Shown here piece by piece: positions 11,278-22,259 of a stretch of 64,000 nucleotides of DNA (position 1 is the first letter of the stretch; each line of letters opens with the position of its first letter). The notes beneath the pieces were generated by a model. That model was not told where the DNA came from. It ran no database searches and was given only the letters and a program-made list of their open reading frames with translations. The position numbers and the translations under genes are program-made. The DNA is from Sindora glabra (Eukaryota > Streptophyta > Magnoliopsida > Fabales > Fabaceae). The stretch spans positions 50,496,876 through 50,560,875 of the forward strand of contig CM035231.1 of assembly GCA_020226215.1 (NCBI GenBank), given 5' to 3'.

Positions 11278-12044
11278 TAATTAATATATTAAATATTCCA
11301 GTTTTACTCCCTCACAAATTAATTAATGAATCCCGTTACATAATTTGTAAACTGCCAAAACAATTAATTATGAACATGCGTATCTCCAAACGTAGCTATC
11401 AGACAGTTTGTGAACGAAAATTTGGAATTGTTGTCAACCCATTAATGGCTAGGGATCACAAACATATTTAAATATTATTAATTTCGTTTGTATTAATTTA
11501 TTGGTGTCATTAATTGATTGGCTGAAGTCTTGTGGGTTGAAATGTTAGGCTGCTGATGCCTTTACTTGTGGGGCTCTAAAGAAAAGGAGAGTCATTAAGT
11601 GCTAAAAGTCGCCTCCATCAAGATGCATGCACGCATCAAACCTTATCTATTCGTAGCTTGAATTATTCACGTAGCCACTAGGTGATATTACATTTTGGAA
11701 GTTTAAATATAAATTTTAAGCAATGGAATTTAAGAAACAAATATATACCTAATTAGAATTCATGTAAAATTTTGAGTTTTAATCCTATCTAGATTTCAGA
11801 AAAATGCAGAAAAAATTAGAAAAATAATAAATAGTTTCGATCTTTAAGGGAAAAAAGTTGTGAATTATTAATATATATTTTATTAAAAAAGTTGATACAT
11901 AAAATTGTTGAATATATATAAACATAATAGGGTAATATTTGAATAACCAAAATAAATATGATTTTCATTTCTTAAATTAATAGGTAAATATATAAAAATA
12001 AAACTACACTTAAAGAATAGATAAATTATTCTTTGACTAAAAAT
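11278..12044. other. AT-rich intergenic region, nothing recognised, copy 1
   Basis: Non-coding sequence between the MITE and the copia 3' LTR. I see no ORF, repeat or RNA gene. Confidence 0.5.
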
Positions 12045-12768
12045 TGTTCGGAAAATGGTTGATACTAGAATTGCGGAAGTAAACCCTTTTCCCTCTTTGT
12101 ATCATTAAGATAGGCAATTAGAAAGTACAAAAATAGAGATCAAAACACACAAATTTTTACGTGAAAACCCCTGAAAAATCCAAGAGAAAACTCATGGGAT
12201 GGTAGGTCCAAAATCTTCCACTATAATTGTAGGATTCCAAAGGTATTTTTCTTCTCTAGTACAATTCTAGAAGATTTCACAACATCTTACCCATTAAGGA
12301 TAGATTAGAAGAATTTTCTCTCACCCAATTAAGTGAATCACTCTTAACTTTGTGGTGGAACTCACATTAGTTTGAGGAACACTCAAACCCTTCATTCAAA
12401 GTGGCTCTCACTATTTCTCTCATTCTCTTGGAGGAACTCTTTTGTTTAATGCTTGCTTGAATGAATGACTCACCACTTCCTAGAGGACCTCTATTTATAT
12501 GGAGGGGGTCTTATGCATGAATCCAACAAACTCTAGAAAAATCTTATATTTAATCCTTTTTCTTTCTCTATGTGGCTTTGATTATCCAATTCTTGAAAAT
12601 TGTAATCTTGAATATTGTTAGCTTTTTCTAATGCATGGGAGATTCATCATCATAATTTTATGTGCTATATAATTAATAGAGTACACATCATCCCATTTGA
12701 GAATATTGGTATTTGAGTTTTCTTTTTGGTTGGTAGTCTACAATTAATGAACAGACTAAAACCTAACA
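12045..12768 (-). repeat. Copia 3' LTR, copy 1
   Basis: This 724-bp LTR begins TGTTCGG and ends CCTAACA on the plus strand, typical copia TG...CA ends with a longer imperfect TGTTGG/CCAACA palindrome. The polypurine tract follows inside (TTCTTCCCCTTCC on the plus strand at 12770-12782). Confidence 0.88.
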
Positions 12769-12786
12769 ATTCTTCCCCTTCCTGAA

Positions 12787-13290
12787 TTAATTGGGGAGCA
12801 CCACCACGTTGACTCCTTCATAGAAATCTTTAAAATTCTTACTTAGAATCACCTTGGTCAACATGTCAGACCAATTCTTACCTATATGGACTTTGTTAAG
12901 GTGCAAATGCTTCTCCTCTATCACATCCAATATCCAATGATAACGAACATCGATATGTTTTGTGTGGGAGTGATAGGCTGAAGTTTTAGCCAAATGAATT
13001 ACACTTTAATTATCATAACATAGCATATAATTTTCTCATTTTTGACTTAGTTCATGTCAAAAATTTTTCATCCATAACATTTGTTTGCATGCCTCTATTG
13101 CTACAATGTACTCGACCTTTATGGCAGATAGGACCACAGATTTTTGGAGCTTAGATTTCCAAGATATTGCTCCTTTTGCAAAAGTAGTCAAATATCTTGA
13201 TTTAACTTTCTTAAGTCAACATCACTACTTAAGTTAGCACTTGTGTATCCTTTAAACTCAGGTTTGCCTTTGCCAAAGCACACTTTTGAG
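12787..13290 (-). pseudogene. Copia RNase H domain, copy 1
   Basis: Minus-strand frames give HSHTKHIDVRYHWILDVIEE, then KVHIGKNWSDMLTK (the conserved C-terminal RNase H block TKHIDVRYHWIRD...SDMMTK). Upstream, a broken frame gives MLWMK and EAEYIA-like sequence. Stops and frame changes split the domain. Confidence 0.8.
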
Positions 13291-13297
13291 ATGTACC

Positions 13298-14460
13298 CTA
13301 GAGATATATAAATATCCATTTAATAGCAACATAATGCTCCTTCCTAAGGTTTGACAAGTATTGACTTACAAGACCAATAGTATAAGATATGTTAGGCCTA
13401 GTGCAAGTCATTGCATACATGAGGCTTCCAGCAATTGATAAGTATGGCACATTCTTCATTTTTGCTTTCTCTTTCTCACTTAATGGGCATTGCTTCTTAC
13501 TTAACTTGAAATATTCAGTAGGTGGAGTGCTAATTGGTTTAGCCTTATCCATGTTGAATCTTTTAAGAAATTTCTCGATATATATCTCTTGGGATAGCCA
13601 TGACAACTTCTTTGATCTATCTCAAGTAATTTTCATCCCAAGGATTTACTTTGTTAGGCTAAGATCCTTCATGGCAAATGACTTGCTTAAGGGTTTCTTA
13701 AATGTAGCAATTTTCTTCAAGTCCTTTCCAACTATAAACATATCATCAGCATAAAGTAAAAGTATAATGTAATCACCATTGGCATACCTCTTAATGCATA
13801 TGTAGTGGTTAGCATGAGTTTTCTTGAAGTCATGTTAAGCCATGAATGAATCAATTTTTTTGTATCATTGTCTGGGTGCTTGCTTTAAACCATACAAGCT
13901 CTTTTTAAGACAACACACTAAGTGTTCCTTACTTGAAACTTCAAAATCCTTTAGTTGCTCCATATAGATTTCTTCTTTTAAGTCTCCATGAAGAAAGCCA
14001 ATCTTCACATCAAGTTAATCATTTTCCAAGTTTAGGCTGGCAACTAGACCTAAGACAGCTCAAATCGATGACATCTTCACCACTGGAGAAAAGATCTCTT
14101 CAAAATCTATGCCTTTCTTCAAGTTGCATCCCTTGACAATAATTTAGGCCTTATATATTGGTTGCAAGCTAGTTTTTTTTATTCTAAGCTTATACACTCA
14201 TTTATTTTCCAAGGGTTGCTTTCCTTTTGGTAGCTTCCTTAAATCATATATTTGATTCTCCTTTAGGGACTATATCTCCTCTTATATGGCTTTCAATCAT
14301 TCTTCTTTCTCATTACTAATAATGGCTTCTTAATAACTCTGAGGCTCCCTCTTATTTGCTATTATCACATATTCATCTATCTGATATTTGGTGGAAGGAT
14401 GCTTATTCCTTGTGGACTGCCTTAACTGCGGTTGGTCTTATATCTTCAATTGTTTTGGTT
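13298..14460 (-). pseudogene. Copia reverse transcriptase, copy 1
   Basis: The minus strand shows the copia RT C-terminal block (LSQEIYIEKFLKRFNM...PYLSIAGSLMYAMTCTRPNISY) and the catalytic box at 13742-13753, which reads YADD instead of the usual YVDD. Copy 2 keeps YVDD. Several stops and frameshifts are present, so this is inactive. Confidence 0.85.
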
Positions 14461-15164
14461 ATTATGGCACTATCATAGTTATCTCAACAAGTTCCTCTAT
14501 TGGAGGCTCAGTATTACCATCACCAATCTCATTATTATAAGTCTGTTGTGTCTTTCCCCCTAAACCATCATACACCATAAGGGTTATCTTAGGATCAAAA
14601 TGAATAACTACCTTGGACTTGGTTTTCTTGCTATCTTCTAGAGTTTGATTTTTCAAAGAACATAACTTCATGACTTCTCACTATTTTCTTATTGAAAGAA
14701 TGCCATAGCCCAAAACCAAGCATGCCTTTTAGGGAACCATGGGAAATGCATTCCTTGGTCTATGTATCAAGTTTACATCATTTGTCTTTTGAAAAGTGGA
14801 CAAATGCCTAGTAGCCAATCACCTTTAAGTAATTGTATGACACCTTCTCTATCTAAAGGATTTGAAGGTGATAGGTTAATTATGTTAATAGAGGTCTTTA
14901 TAACCTCACCCTAAAATGACTTTGGGAGTTTAGCATGAGATACCATGGATCAAACTCTTTCCACAATAGTCCAGTTTATTCTCTCAACTACACCATTCAA
15001 GTGTGGTGTCTTTAGAGGTGTCTTCTTAAGTTTAATGTCATGGTTTTTTCAATATGATTCAAATAAACCATGGTACTTGCCACTATTATCAATTCACATG
15101 CACTTTAATTTTCTTCTAGTCTCCCTTTCTACCATGGCATGAAACTCCTTGAATGCTTAGAGGA
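14461..15164 (-). pseudogene. Copia integrase C-terminal part, copy 1 (cut at junction)
   Basis: The minus strand gives EKTPPKTPHLNGVVERMNW (the block containing the third catalytic Glu in copia integrases), followed by KVWSMLSHAKLPKSF and the linker to RT. The region is cut at 15164, so the HHCC zinc-binding part and the first catalytic Asp are missing in this copy. Confidence 0.85.
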
Positions 15165-15589
15165 TGGTCTAGAAAATAAGTGGGGAATAAAAGTCCTTTA
15201 GGATAAGTGTGAATAAAACATGATTATGGTTGCTTATTTAGGTGTTAGTTAAAACTATATCAATATTATGTGTGTACTCAAGAACATATATCATTAATAC
15301 TATTTTGATAAACCTTAAAGTTTGTAGTCTATTAGTGTTGAGCTTTTTTAGAATGATTGTTCATAGTTATGTTTTGATATGTGTGCACTAAACATTTGAA
15401 AACTTTCTCTAAACTTTAAGAATGCCAGAATCCTATAGTCATCAAGTTAGAGATCTAAGTGAGAAAAAATCATTTAAAGGATCATAAGCTCACAATGGCA
15501 TAGACAAAGGATAAGATGATTAGAATGTCCCTCCATAGGCAATTAATTTTAGACATTAATTGCTATCTAATGTAGCACAAGTTCTTCAA
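15165..15589. other. Unassigned sequence right of the duplication junction
   Basis: This begins directly after the breakpoint in copia integrase. No gene was recognised. It may be the 5' flank or leader of the Ty3/gypsy remnant that follows, but I see no LTR or primer-binding site. Confidence 0.45.
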
Positions 15590-17440
15590 CAAGAAAAAGA
15601 ATGGGAACATTATAATGAATAGGAGGATAAAGCCTCCAGCTAAAGAGTAGTGAAAGAAAGAAACCAACCCCTAACAAAAAAAGATCTAGATAAAAATTAC
15701 CATTATCTATAAATTTAACAAACTTAAGACTCCTAAATTTAATGGCACAAATTCAAATGTATACCACATTAGTTTTTTAATTAAATTTAATGATATGATA
15801 AAATGCTTTCATGTTCAAACCAAATGCTTATTGAGTTTGTTGGTTATCAATCAGAAGATGTCAGTTATTTCTGGTTCACAAGTACAATTCAAAATTGAGA
15901 AGCCACATTACTTTTTCTAACTTAAACAACATTCCAAGAACTTTTCATTAACCAATTTTGACCTTCTAGTGTTTATGAAGCAAAAGTCTAGAAATTTAAA
16001 TATTTCAAACAAAGTTCCATGTTAATCAGTGAATATGTTTAATTTATCCATTTATCTTGTTATAGGGGATATTTCATTCTAAATGAAATAGCTAAAGTGT
16101 GGAAGTTTGCTTACAATATTCATGACTAGTTCTTCAATATGACTCATATCACCAAAATAACTACATTTCAAAATATTATTAATCAACTACTTGATGTTGA
16201 ATAGAGAATAAAAGATAGAGAAGAGAGGAAAGCTTATGCTAGATGAAAGCAAAGTCAATCCAAAAAGCTTTAGTTATCCAACTGGTTTGGGAGAAATGCC
16301 ATCCTTTAATATGCCTTTTAATGGAAGAAACTAACTAAGTTATAATTTTTATATTAAAAGCACCTTAATGAATCTTTAGAAAAAGAAGTCAAAGTAACTC
16401 TTCTTTTTGTCCAAATGCTTTAACCAAATTTAGTGGAGGGTAATCCTAGGGTAAAAGTAGTTTTAGAGGAGAACCAGCCAAATGTATCCAATATAGGAAT
16501 AGGATTAGGGCTCGTGCACTCAAACTAATGTTTTATGCTTCCAATGTGGTCAAATAGGCCACAAAATGAGAGCATGTGTCCATAAAATCCTTCCAACTAT
16601 AATGTGAATTATCCTATAACAAAACCTTTTCCACCTATGAGTCTACCAATAACTTTTAGACCACAAGTAATAAAAGCACTTAGTGGAAGTGGTAGTGTAA
16701 TAAGAAGAAACCTACGAGGAAACTAAGCCAGAATGTTCACCCTAACTAAACAAAAAGCTCATGCCTCAAATGCTATTGTCATAAGTATTCTTTCTATTGA
16801 AAACCTTCAAGCTTATGTTTTGATTGATCTAAGAGTTACTAGCTTCTTTGATATCTAGAACTTTGAGTAAGTTGTCAAATCCTTTATTAGTTGCCACTTT
16901 AGTATGAAAAACTTTTAGTAACTACTAAATTTAGTCATGATTTTTTATTCATATGCATGATCAAATTATACCTACTGATTTGATTTGTTTAGAAATGGTA
17001 AATTACAATTTCATATTAGGAATGGATTGGTTGTCAAAATACCATGTTCAAATGGATTGTTTTAATAAAATAGCCTCTTTTGTTGTAAATGGAACCTTTT
17101 CTACTGAATATTAAGAAGAAAACAATTGCAGAATTACTAGAGTCATTTTTAGTATTAAAACCTATAAACTCTTTAGAAAAGGATGTTCTACTTATCTTGC
17201 TATAATCCAAGACTTGAACTAACCTTCCTTTGAAATTAACAATGTTTCTATTGTGTGAGAATATCCAGATGCATTCCTAAAGGAGTTGCTAGGTTTATCT
17301 TTAGATTATGAAATTAAGTTCAATATTGAAGTTGCATCGGGCACTAATCCTATTTCTATTCTTCATATTGAATGGCTTCAATAAAACTAAAATAGCTTAA
17401 GCAATAATTGCATGAATTAATTGACAAATGTTTCATGGCT
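15590..17440 (+). mobile_element. Ty3/gypsy gag-protease remnant, ends before RT
   Basis: Plus-strand frames give a gag start region (KTPKFNGTNSNVYHI), and a perfect zinc knuckle at 16536-16577 (C-FQ-C-GQIG-H-KMRA-C). Next is a protease-like block at about 16812 (AYVLIDLRVT, where D-L-R replaces the usual D-[ST/P]-G), with FILGMDWLSKYHVQMDC downstream. The RT-proximal linker follows (EYPDAF, LLGLSLDYEIKFNIE, ELIDKCF). The element stops near 17440, just before the RT core. No LTRs were found. Many stops make it dead. Confidence 0.85.
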
Positions 17441-18507
17441 TCAAAGGATAATTGCATGAAAGACAATCTTGAGCCCAACCTAGCCCATCCTGTTTACTTT
17501 GGAAAAAACTGGCCTAGTCAGTTTGAATAATTTAATACATCACCTAGGATCTAGTCCAAAAACTCGATTATTTTTATTTTTATTATTATTTTAAGTAAAT
17601 TTTTAATATAAAAATGCATATTTAAAAAGATAATTAGACATTTATACATATAAAATATTAAATTTATAAGTTTTTTGTCTTCAAAATAATTAGATATAAC
17701 TATTTATATATTATATAATTATATTATTAAAAATAAATTAATATAATAGAGTTGGGTTGAGCTAACCTGTTTCTTATTATCATAATTGGAGCCTACCCAA
17801 AATAATAATTAGGTCATAAAAAAGCTTGATAGGTGTATCAACTAATTAAAAAAAGGAAAACTTGAACCTTATATTTTTGTAAGCCAAGCCTATTGCATCA
17901 AGCGACCATGTACAACTCTATGAGAAAATTCCTTAAAATTTTTATTTAGAATACATCCATCATTTTTAATTTTATACATAAGAAAAGAGCAAAGGAGTAA
18001 AAGGGCTATGAGTTGTTACCACATATCAAATTATGTATGTTGCGTCATATAGCACTCTGCTAATAAATTTAGCACTTATAATTGTTTTTAGTATAATTTA
18101 GTTTAAAATCTTCTTCTTTGCTGTAAAGTCTACCTTTGAAGTCCCTTCCTATATATGCCCCTTTTATTAGGTTTAATAACGAGTCAAATCAACTAATGAA
18201 TGAAATAGAACTTGATTCGAATTTTAATTTGAAAATCTAAACTTATGAAACAATAAGTACATGAGCTAAATTACTAAATTGAGTAAGAGCATCATGTAGT
18301 AAACTCTTTCCTCTAAATTATTTACTTCCAAAGATCTAACTCAGGACTATTTATCAATTTTAGAATGTCTTAAGTTACTTTTACTAAGCTAACGAAATTG
18401 TTGATAAGAAAAAACACTTATTAATATGAAAATAATGTTCAAATTTATGAAAAACATGAGAGGAAAATTAATTAGGTGCAAAAAAGTTAATTCATAAAGG
18501 ATAGTAT
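17441..18507. other. AT-rich DNA with a decayed hAT-like MITE end
   Basis: At 17885-17925 the sequence GCGACCATGTACAACTCTA looks like the 3' end of a plant hAT-type MITE (TAGAGGTGTACATGG type on the other strand). GGGCTAGGTTGGGCT-like motifs at 17470-17510 and 17740-17810 fit the same kind of element. The left end is unclear. No coding sequence is seen. Confidence 0.4.
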
Positions 18508-18679
18508 CAGGGATTTAAATTGTGGTTACGGTCGCGATCGCAGTCGTGTCACGATGCGGACGAATGCGAAAAAATGCGGTCATAACGGTTTAAAATTGCG
18601 AAAAATCGCGGATGTGGTCTCTCCCGAAAACGTAATATTGCGGGCAATATTGCAGTCGCGGACCTTTTTTAAATCCTAG
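18508..18679. mobile_element. hAT-like MITE, CpG-rich, with 8-bp target duplication
   Basis: This is a 172-bp element with ends CAGGGATTTAAA and TTTAAATCCTAG (10 of 12 bases matched as inverted repeat). Direct 8-bp repeats GATAGTAT flank it at 18500-18507 and 18680-18687. CAGGG ends with an 8-bp target duplication are the hAT pattern. I count 19 CpG in the body, in a very AT-rich setting. It is too short to code and presumably depends on a transposase elsewhere. Relics at 7159-7292 and 40787-40920 are related. Confidence 0.75.
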
Positions 18680-18689
18680 GATAGTATAA

Positions 18690-19230
18690 TCATTTCATTA
18701 ATTTTGTTTATGAAATGGAGATTCCATTCAATATGGATTGACCATTCCCATTCTACTGTGTCTCTACTAATTTTTTTTTTCTTATTCTCATTTTCTTTCC
18801 ATCCAATCAAATGTAACGTTTATTCATATTAGTCTTAATATTTTTCAAGTTAAACATAATATGCATAACTTGGGCCGACAATTCAAACAATTTTTTTAGC
18901 CCACTCCCTCCTACTTTCCTGAAGCACGTATATATGGTCAAAATAGCACCTATCCTAAAGAAAGATTGGAATTTAAATATTCTATTCCATTTGTTATTTT
19001 ATTTATTTACGACTTCAAGCACGTATATATGGTCATCATCCTCTTCGTTGAGAGTTTAGAACAGCAGCACATATGAATGAATCATGTGAAGGAAGCCTTT
19101 CTAGTCAAAATATCTACTCGTATATACCTCGAGGAATCAAATTGTTTAGTGATCGAATAACCGTTTTGTGTTACTTCAAATTGTTCAATTGGAGAATAAT
19201 TTCCCTCAACGTAACAGCCAATTCCTATTT
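18690..19230. repeat. Old local duplication, block A
   Basis: This shares an ordered series of segments with 22260-23345 and 24340-24410. They are an ACTTGGGCCGACAA-type stretch, CTCCCTCCTACTTT, ATGAATGAATCATGTGAAGG followed by GTCAAAATA and CTCGAGGAATCAA, and GAGAATAATTTCCCTC. Block A is compact and block B is stretched by insertions. It is non-coding and may be promoter or flanking DNA duplicated with a gene now lost. Confidence 0.6.
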
Positions 19231-19351
19231 TTATATTTTATTTACATGAATCTTGAAGTTGAATTCTATGTTCCAAAACTATTTCATTCCGCATTTGCAA
19301 GGTTGCTTCTCAAAGAATACATATTTTTTTTTTCAGAGTTATAACTTGCAT

Positions 19352-19357
19352 TTTATT
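19352..19357 (-). promoter_or_regulatory. Possible polyadenylation signal for the 19.7-kb minus-strand exon
   Basis: AATAAA on the minus strand lies about 365 bp downstream of the stop codon of the candidate terminal exon at 19720-19850. Such motifs are frequent by chance in DNA this AT-rich. Confidence 0.25.
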
Positions 19358-19719
19358 GATCACAACTTCAATTATTATTGTTACACCTCTAACGTGATTA
19401 ACCTAATGCTGCTCTAGTTTTAAACCACTGATCCAAACAGTTAGTCAAAACTATCTGAGCAATCAAAATTTCATATCTTATATATCATACTTAAATTTCA
19501 AATTTGACAGCCTTAGCACTTCACAAGAATGATAAATATGGTTACCAAACTCTATACAAATAGGAATAAGGGTTAGGACTCATTGTTGAAAAGGTGAAAT
19601 CTACGTTTATGTATTCACAAACCTAAATGGAGCCTTCGCATGTCACTCATGAGATGTTCCTTTCTTTTCTGCATCTATATAATGAAACGAACCTTATGTG
19701 TATCAAAACAATCAGTGTA

Positions 19720-19850
19720 TTAAAATTCCAAAGACATCGCACATAGATTTCCTTGTTCTTTTGTACAACTTTCAAAACGCCCCGAGACTTCACTCTTCTC
19801 ATCAATTGGTGGCGCGGAATCAAAGACGCCTTCCAGTAATTCTTCTAACC
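19720..19850 (-). CDS. Candidate terminal exon, unidentified protein
   Basis: The minus strand has an acceptor-like TTGTAACAG, then an open frame of 43 codons with balanced, soluble-protein composition. It runs LEELLEGVFDSAPPIDEKSE, then VSGRFESCTKEQG and SLEF before a TAA at 19720-19722. GC content is raised over exactly this stretch. No upstream exon was found before 20600, so it may be an orphan exon or relic. Family not recognised. Confidence 0.35.
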
Positions 19851-20600
19851 CTGTTACAATAGTAGTGCATATACAAACACCATACACGCACACATACATG
19901 TATCAACTATTAAGTGAGAGCTTTGTTTTTATATGATTGTGAGACATTTAAATTGTGGTTTGCAATATTGTACAACCATATTTTTCACTTTTGCATCACA
20001 ACAATCATATTTGTTTGCATTTTTGTATAGTTTTATTTTTTAGAACAACCTTATTAATTAACTATATATGGCAGGTAAACGTGCAACTTAATTAGACTTG
20101 TTTTGTTTTAATGAAAAATATCTTACAAAAAAATAATTTCATTTACTTGCATTTATAATTATAAAATTTTAAAATAATAGAAAATGTTTAAATTTTTCAT
20201 TAAATTTGGAGTATGTGATGAAAAATGATATCCTATTAAAGAGGATGTTATTTTTCTTTACAATTATGATATCCTGAATTATTTTTTGATTAGGTTAGAC
20301 ACTTCCAATATCCTTTCTCACACTTGAAGTGGATCCAGCATGTAGCTTGAAATCTAGCTACCTGAGAAAAGTCCATTATTTCTCTTATTATAACAATTAC
20401 AAGGTATGTAGATGATATAACATTTTATTTATATGCAAACAATAAAATTTTCCTTAAAAATTATTTTCTAGCTGAATAAACGGAACCTTAAAATGATAAT
20501 GTGTATATTTGTGTGAAAGGATTGAGTGCACTGACCAATCATGTAGGTCATTGTGAGTGGAAATTCAAGTAGGGTAATCAAATATGTTTCAAATTTTCAG

Positions 20601-20897
20601 ATCCAAATCGTAGCGGCACCGAAAACGTATTCAACGCTGAAGGTTGTGACTCTTAACGCTGGCTATGCTGCTGGTAATAATTATCCGGCGGGTTAAGTGG
20701 TACTAACAATGCATTCAATGCTAAATGCTAATCCCAACTACAATGGTCAAAGCCATCCAGAAGGGTTAAGTGGTACTAACAATGCATTCAATGCTAAATC
20801 CGGCGGCAAAGTCAATTTATCGTGTGGAAACTTTAACACCAGTGCTTATTCCGGCAATGGTGCCAATCAGCCTGCTGTTCCTGAGGGAAGCCGTTAA
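20601..20897 (+). pseudogene. Asn/Gly-rich internally repeated protein pseudogene
   Basis: A canonical acceptor (TTTCAAATTTTCAG) precedes a region readable only by switching frames. It gives SGTENVFNAE, then KVVTLNAGYAAGNNYPAG, then GLSGTNNAFNAK twice, then GGKVNLSCGNFNTSAYSGN and QPAVPEGSR, ending in TAA at 20895-20897. The repeated unit is about 35 residues (SGTxNxFNAxxxGKVxLxxGN). A 73-bp duplication, not divisible by three, contributes to the frame breaks. An AATAAA lies at 21053-21058. I do not recognise the family. It is clearly a gene remnant and not a transposon. Confidence 0.6.
20690..20799 (+). repeat. 73-bp-period direct repeat inside the pseudogene
   Basis: A 37-bp sequence beginning GGGTTAAGTGGTACTAAC occurs at 20690 and 20763 with no mismatch seen. 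The spacing of 73 bp shifts the frame and puts a stop in the upstream copy. Perfect identity suggests a recent or gene-converted duplication. Confidence 0.85.
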
Positions 20898-21052
20898 AAT
20901 TGATGTGCTTTTGCAAAGATTTGCAGCGACCGATTGACAACAGAGCATGTTATATTATATTGTATTAAGAACCCTAAACGGTCTGCTAGCGGTTCTTGTA
21001 GTAGTTTGTAATGACAGGAAGCTCCCGAACCTCTTATATTATCTATGTTTCT

Positions 21053-21058
21053 AAATAA
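21053..21058 (+). promoter_or_regulatory. Polyadenylation signal downstream of pseudogene
   Basis: AATAAA about 155 bp after the terminal TAA of the Asn/Gly-rich pseudogene, followed by a T-rich stretch, as in a normal plant 3' UTR. Confidence 0.4.
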
Positions 21059-21136
21059 AGTCGCTCTTTTTATTTGCGAATCGAATTCGACATGCTATAT
21101 AGGACATGCATGTGTAATTTCTTGTGGTCATCTGGA

Positions 21137-21696
21137 TAGGGGTGTGCAAATGTGGTCTAATTTGATTTTTGGCCTTAATTTAACTCGAAATAAATAAGGT
21201 TTACATTGAGAAATTAAGCGTAAAAGTCTGATTTTGATAAAAAATTTAAATTCTATTTTACAAATAGATCCAGTTTGAACTTATATACTTAAAATCAAGC
21301 TGATTCGGATTCAGTCTTACTTTATATTTATACATTACATATTTTATTATGGTGTATACTAACATATATTATGTGACACGAGTTTTTATCATAAAGAATT
21401 AGTATGTGTATATGGCATTTTTCTCGATGATAAATTTTCTTTATTATATATATTCAATATAATATACACATGAATATAAATATACTATATTTTTATAAAA
21501 TTTAATTATATATATATATATTAAAACTTTAGAACAAAACTTACATTACATAGGATTTGGGTATCCCAATTTCAGAAAGGGCTAGACTTGAACATAAGAA
21601 GTATGAAAAAAAATTGTTTTGGACCAACTTTGGAGTAAGTAAGAATACTTTAATATTTATATAAAATCAGCCCCGCCTAGAGTTTGCCCACCCTTA
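21137..21696. mobile_element. hAT-like MITE (TAGGGGTG ends)
   Basis: A 560-bp element with ends TAGGGGTGTGCAAA and TTTGCCCACCCTTA (inverted-repeat match 12 of 14). It is flanked by near-matching 8-bp sequences CATCTGGA (21129-21136) and CATCTAGG (21697-21704). This end sequence is typical of widespread plant hAT-derived MITEs. It is non-coding and AT-rich inside, and lies just downstream of the pseudogene. Confidence 0.7.
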
Positions 21697-22259
21697 CATC
21701 TAGGATGCTTTTAAGAGGGTATAGGGGTTTTTTCACCCAAAATTTTGAAAATTACAAATTAGTATTATGTAATTATGTGAAAAAATTTTTAAAAAGATAT
21801 TCTCACATAAATCATTTGATCTTTTTAAAAAATTTTTAATCTCAAAATATTAAGTTAAAATCTGCCATTGCTTATGATTATGTTCGGTATATATACTGAC
21901 TTTATTTTATTTTTATATTTGATACATCAAAATAATATACGTCCTTACAAAAAGAAGAAGTATTGAAAATAAAATTGTTATCCCAAAATAATAAATATTT
22001 ATTTGAGTTAATAAAATATAAATTCAACATTTGATTTAAACATACAATATAACCTATAACAAAAAATTATTATATTTAAATTTTATTATCAAAATTATAA
22101 TTAATAAGAGGTTTTTTATAGAAAAGCATAACAATTTCAATTGACTAATTTTTAATATAACAATAATGTTGAAATATATAAAAAATAGAAGAGACAATAA
22201 AGTTAAAAAAAATTCTATAAATTATGAAGTCACTATTTCATCATTTTTACTATAAAATA

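Larger units (their letters stand above)
1..15164. repeat. Large direct duplication, copy 1 (right part)
   Basis: This block matches 33513-48854 in the same orientation throughout. The coordinate offset is 33512 at base 1, 33620 at 5035, 33661 at 12045 and 33690 at 15164, so the match is collinear with small indels. A sample of 216 bp (8391-8606 against 42029-42244) differs at 4 positions. Similarity ends sharply after the shared GAATGCTTAGAGGA at 15151-15164. Here copy 1 passes into unrelated DNA while copy 2 continues through a copia integrase. The left end of the copy lies outside the window. Confidence 0.97.
12045..15164 (-). mobile_element. Ty1/copia retrotransposon, copy 1, truncated in integrase by the duplication breakpoint
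   Basis: On the minus strand this holds the 3' LTR (12045-12768), a polypurine tract, RNase H, reverse transcriptase and the C-terminal part of integrase. It ends abruptly at 15164 within the integrase catalytic domain, at the codons for FKEFHAM. Gag, protease and the 5' LTR are absent here but present in copy 2. Many stops and frameshifts interrupt the polyprotein. Confidence 0.93.

Noticed and set aside
13389..13754. 121-codon plus-strand ORF across the copia
   Set aside because: It is the antisense shadow of the minus-strand RT, which has clear catalytic motifs. The copy at 47055-47291 is the same shadow.
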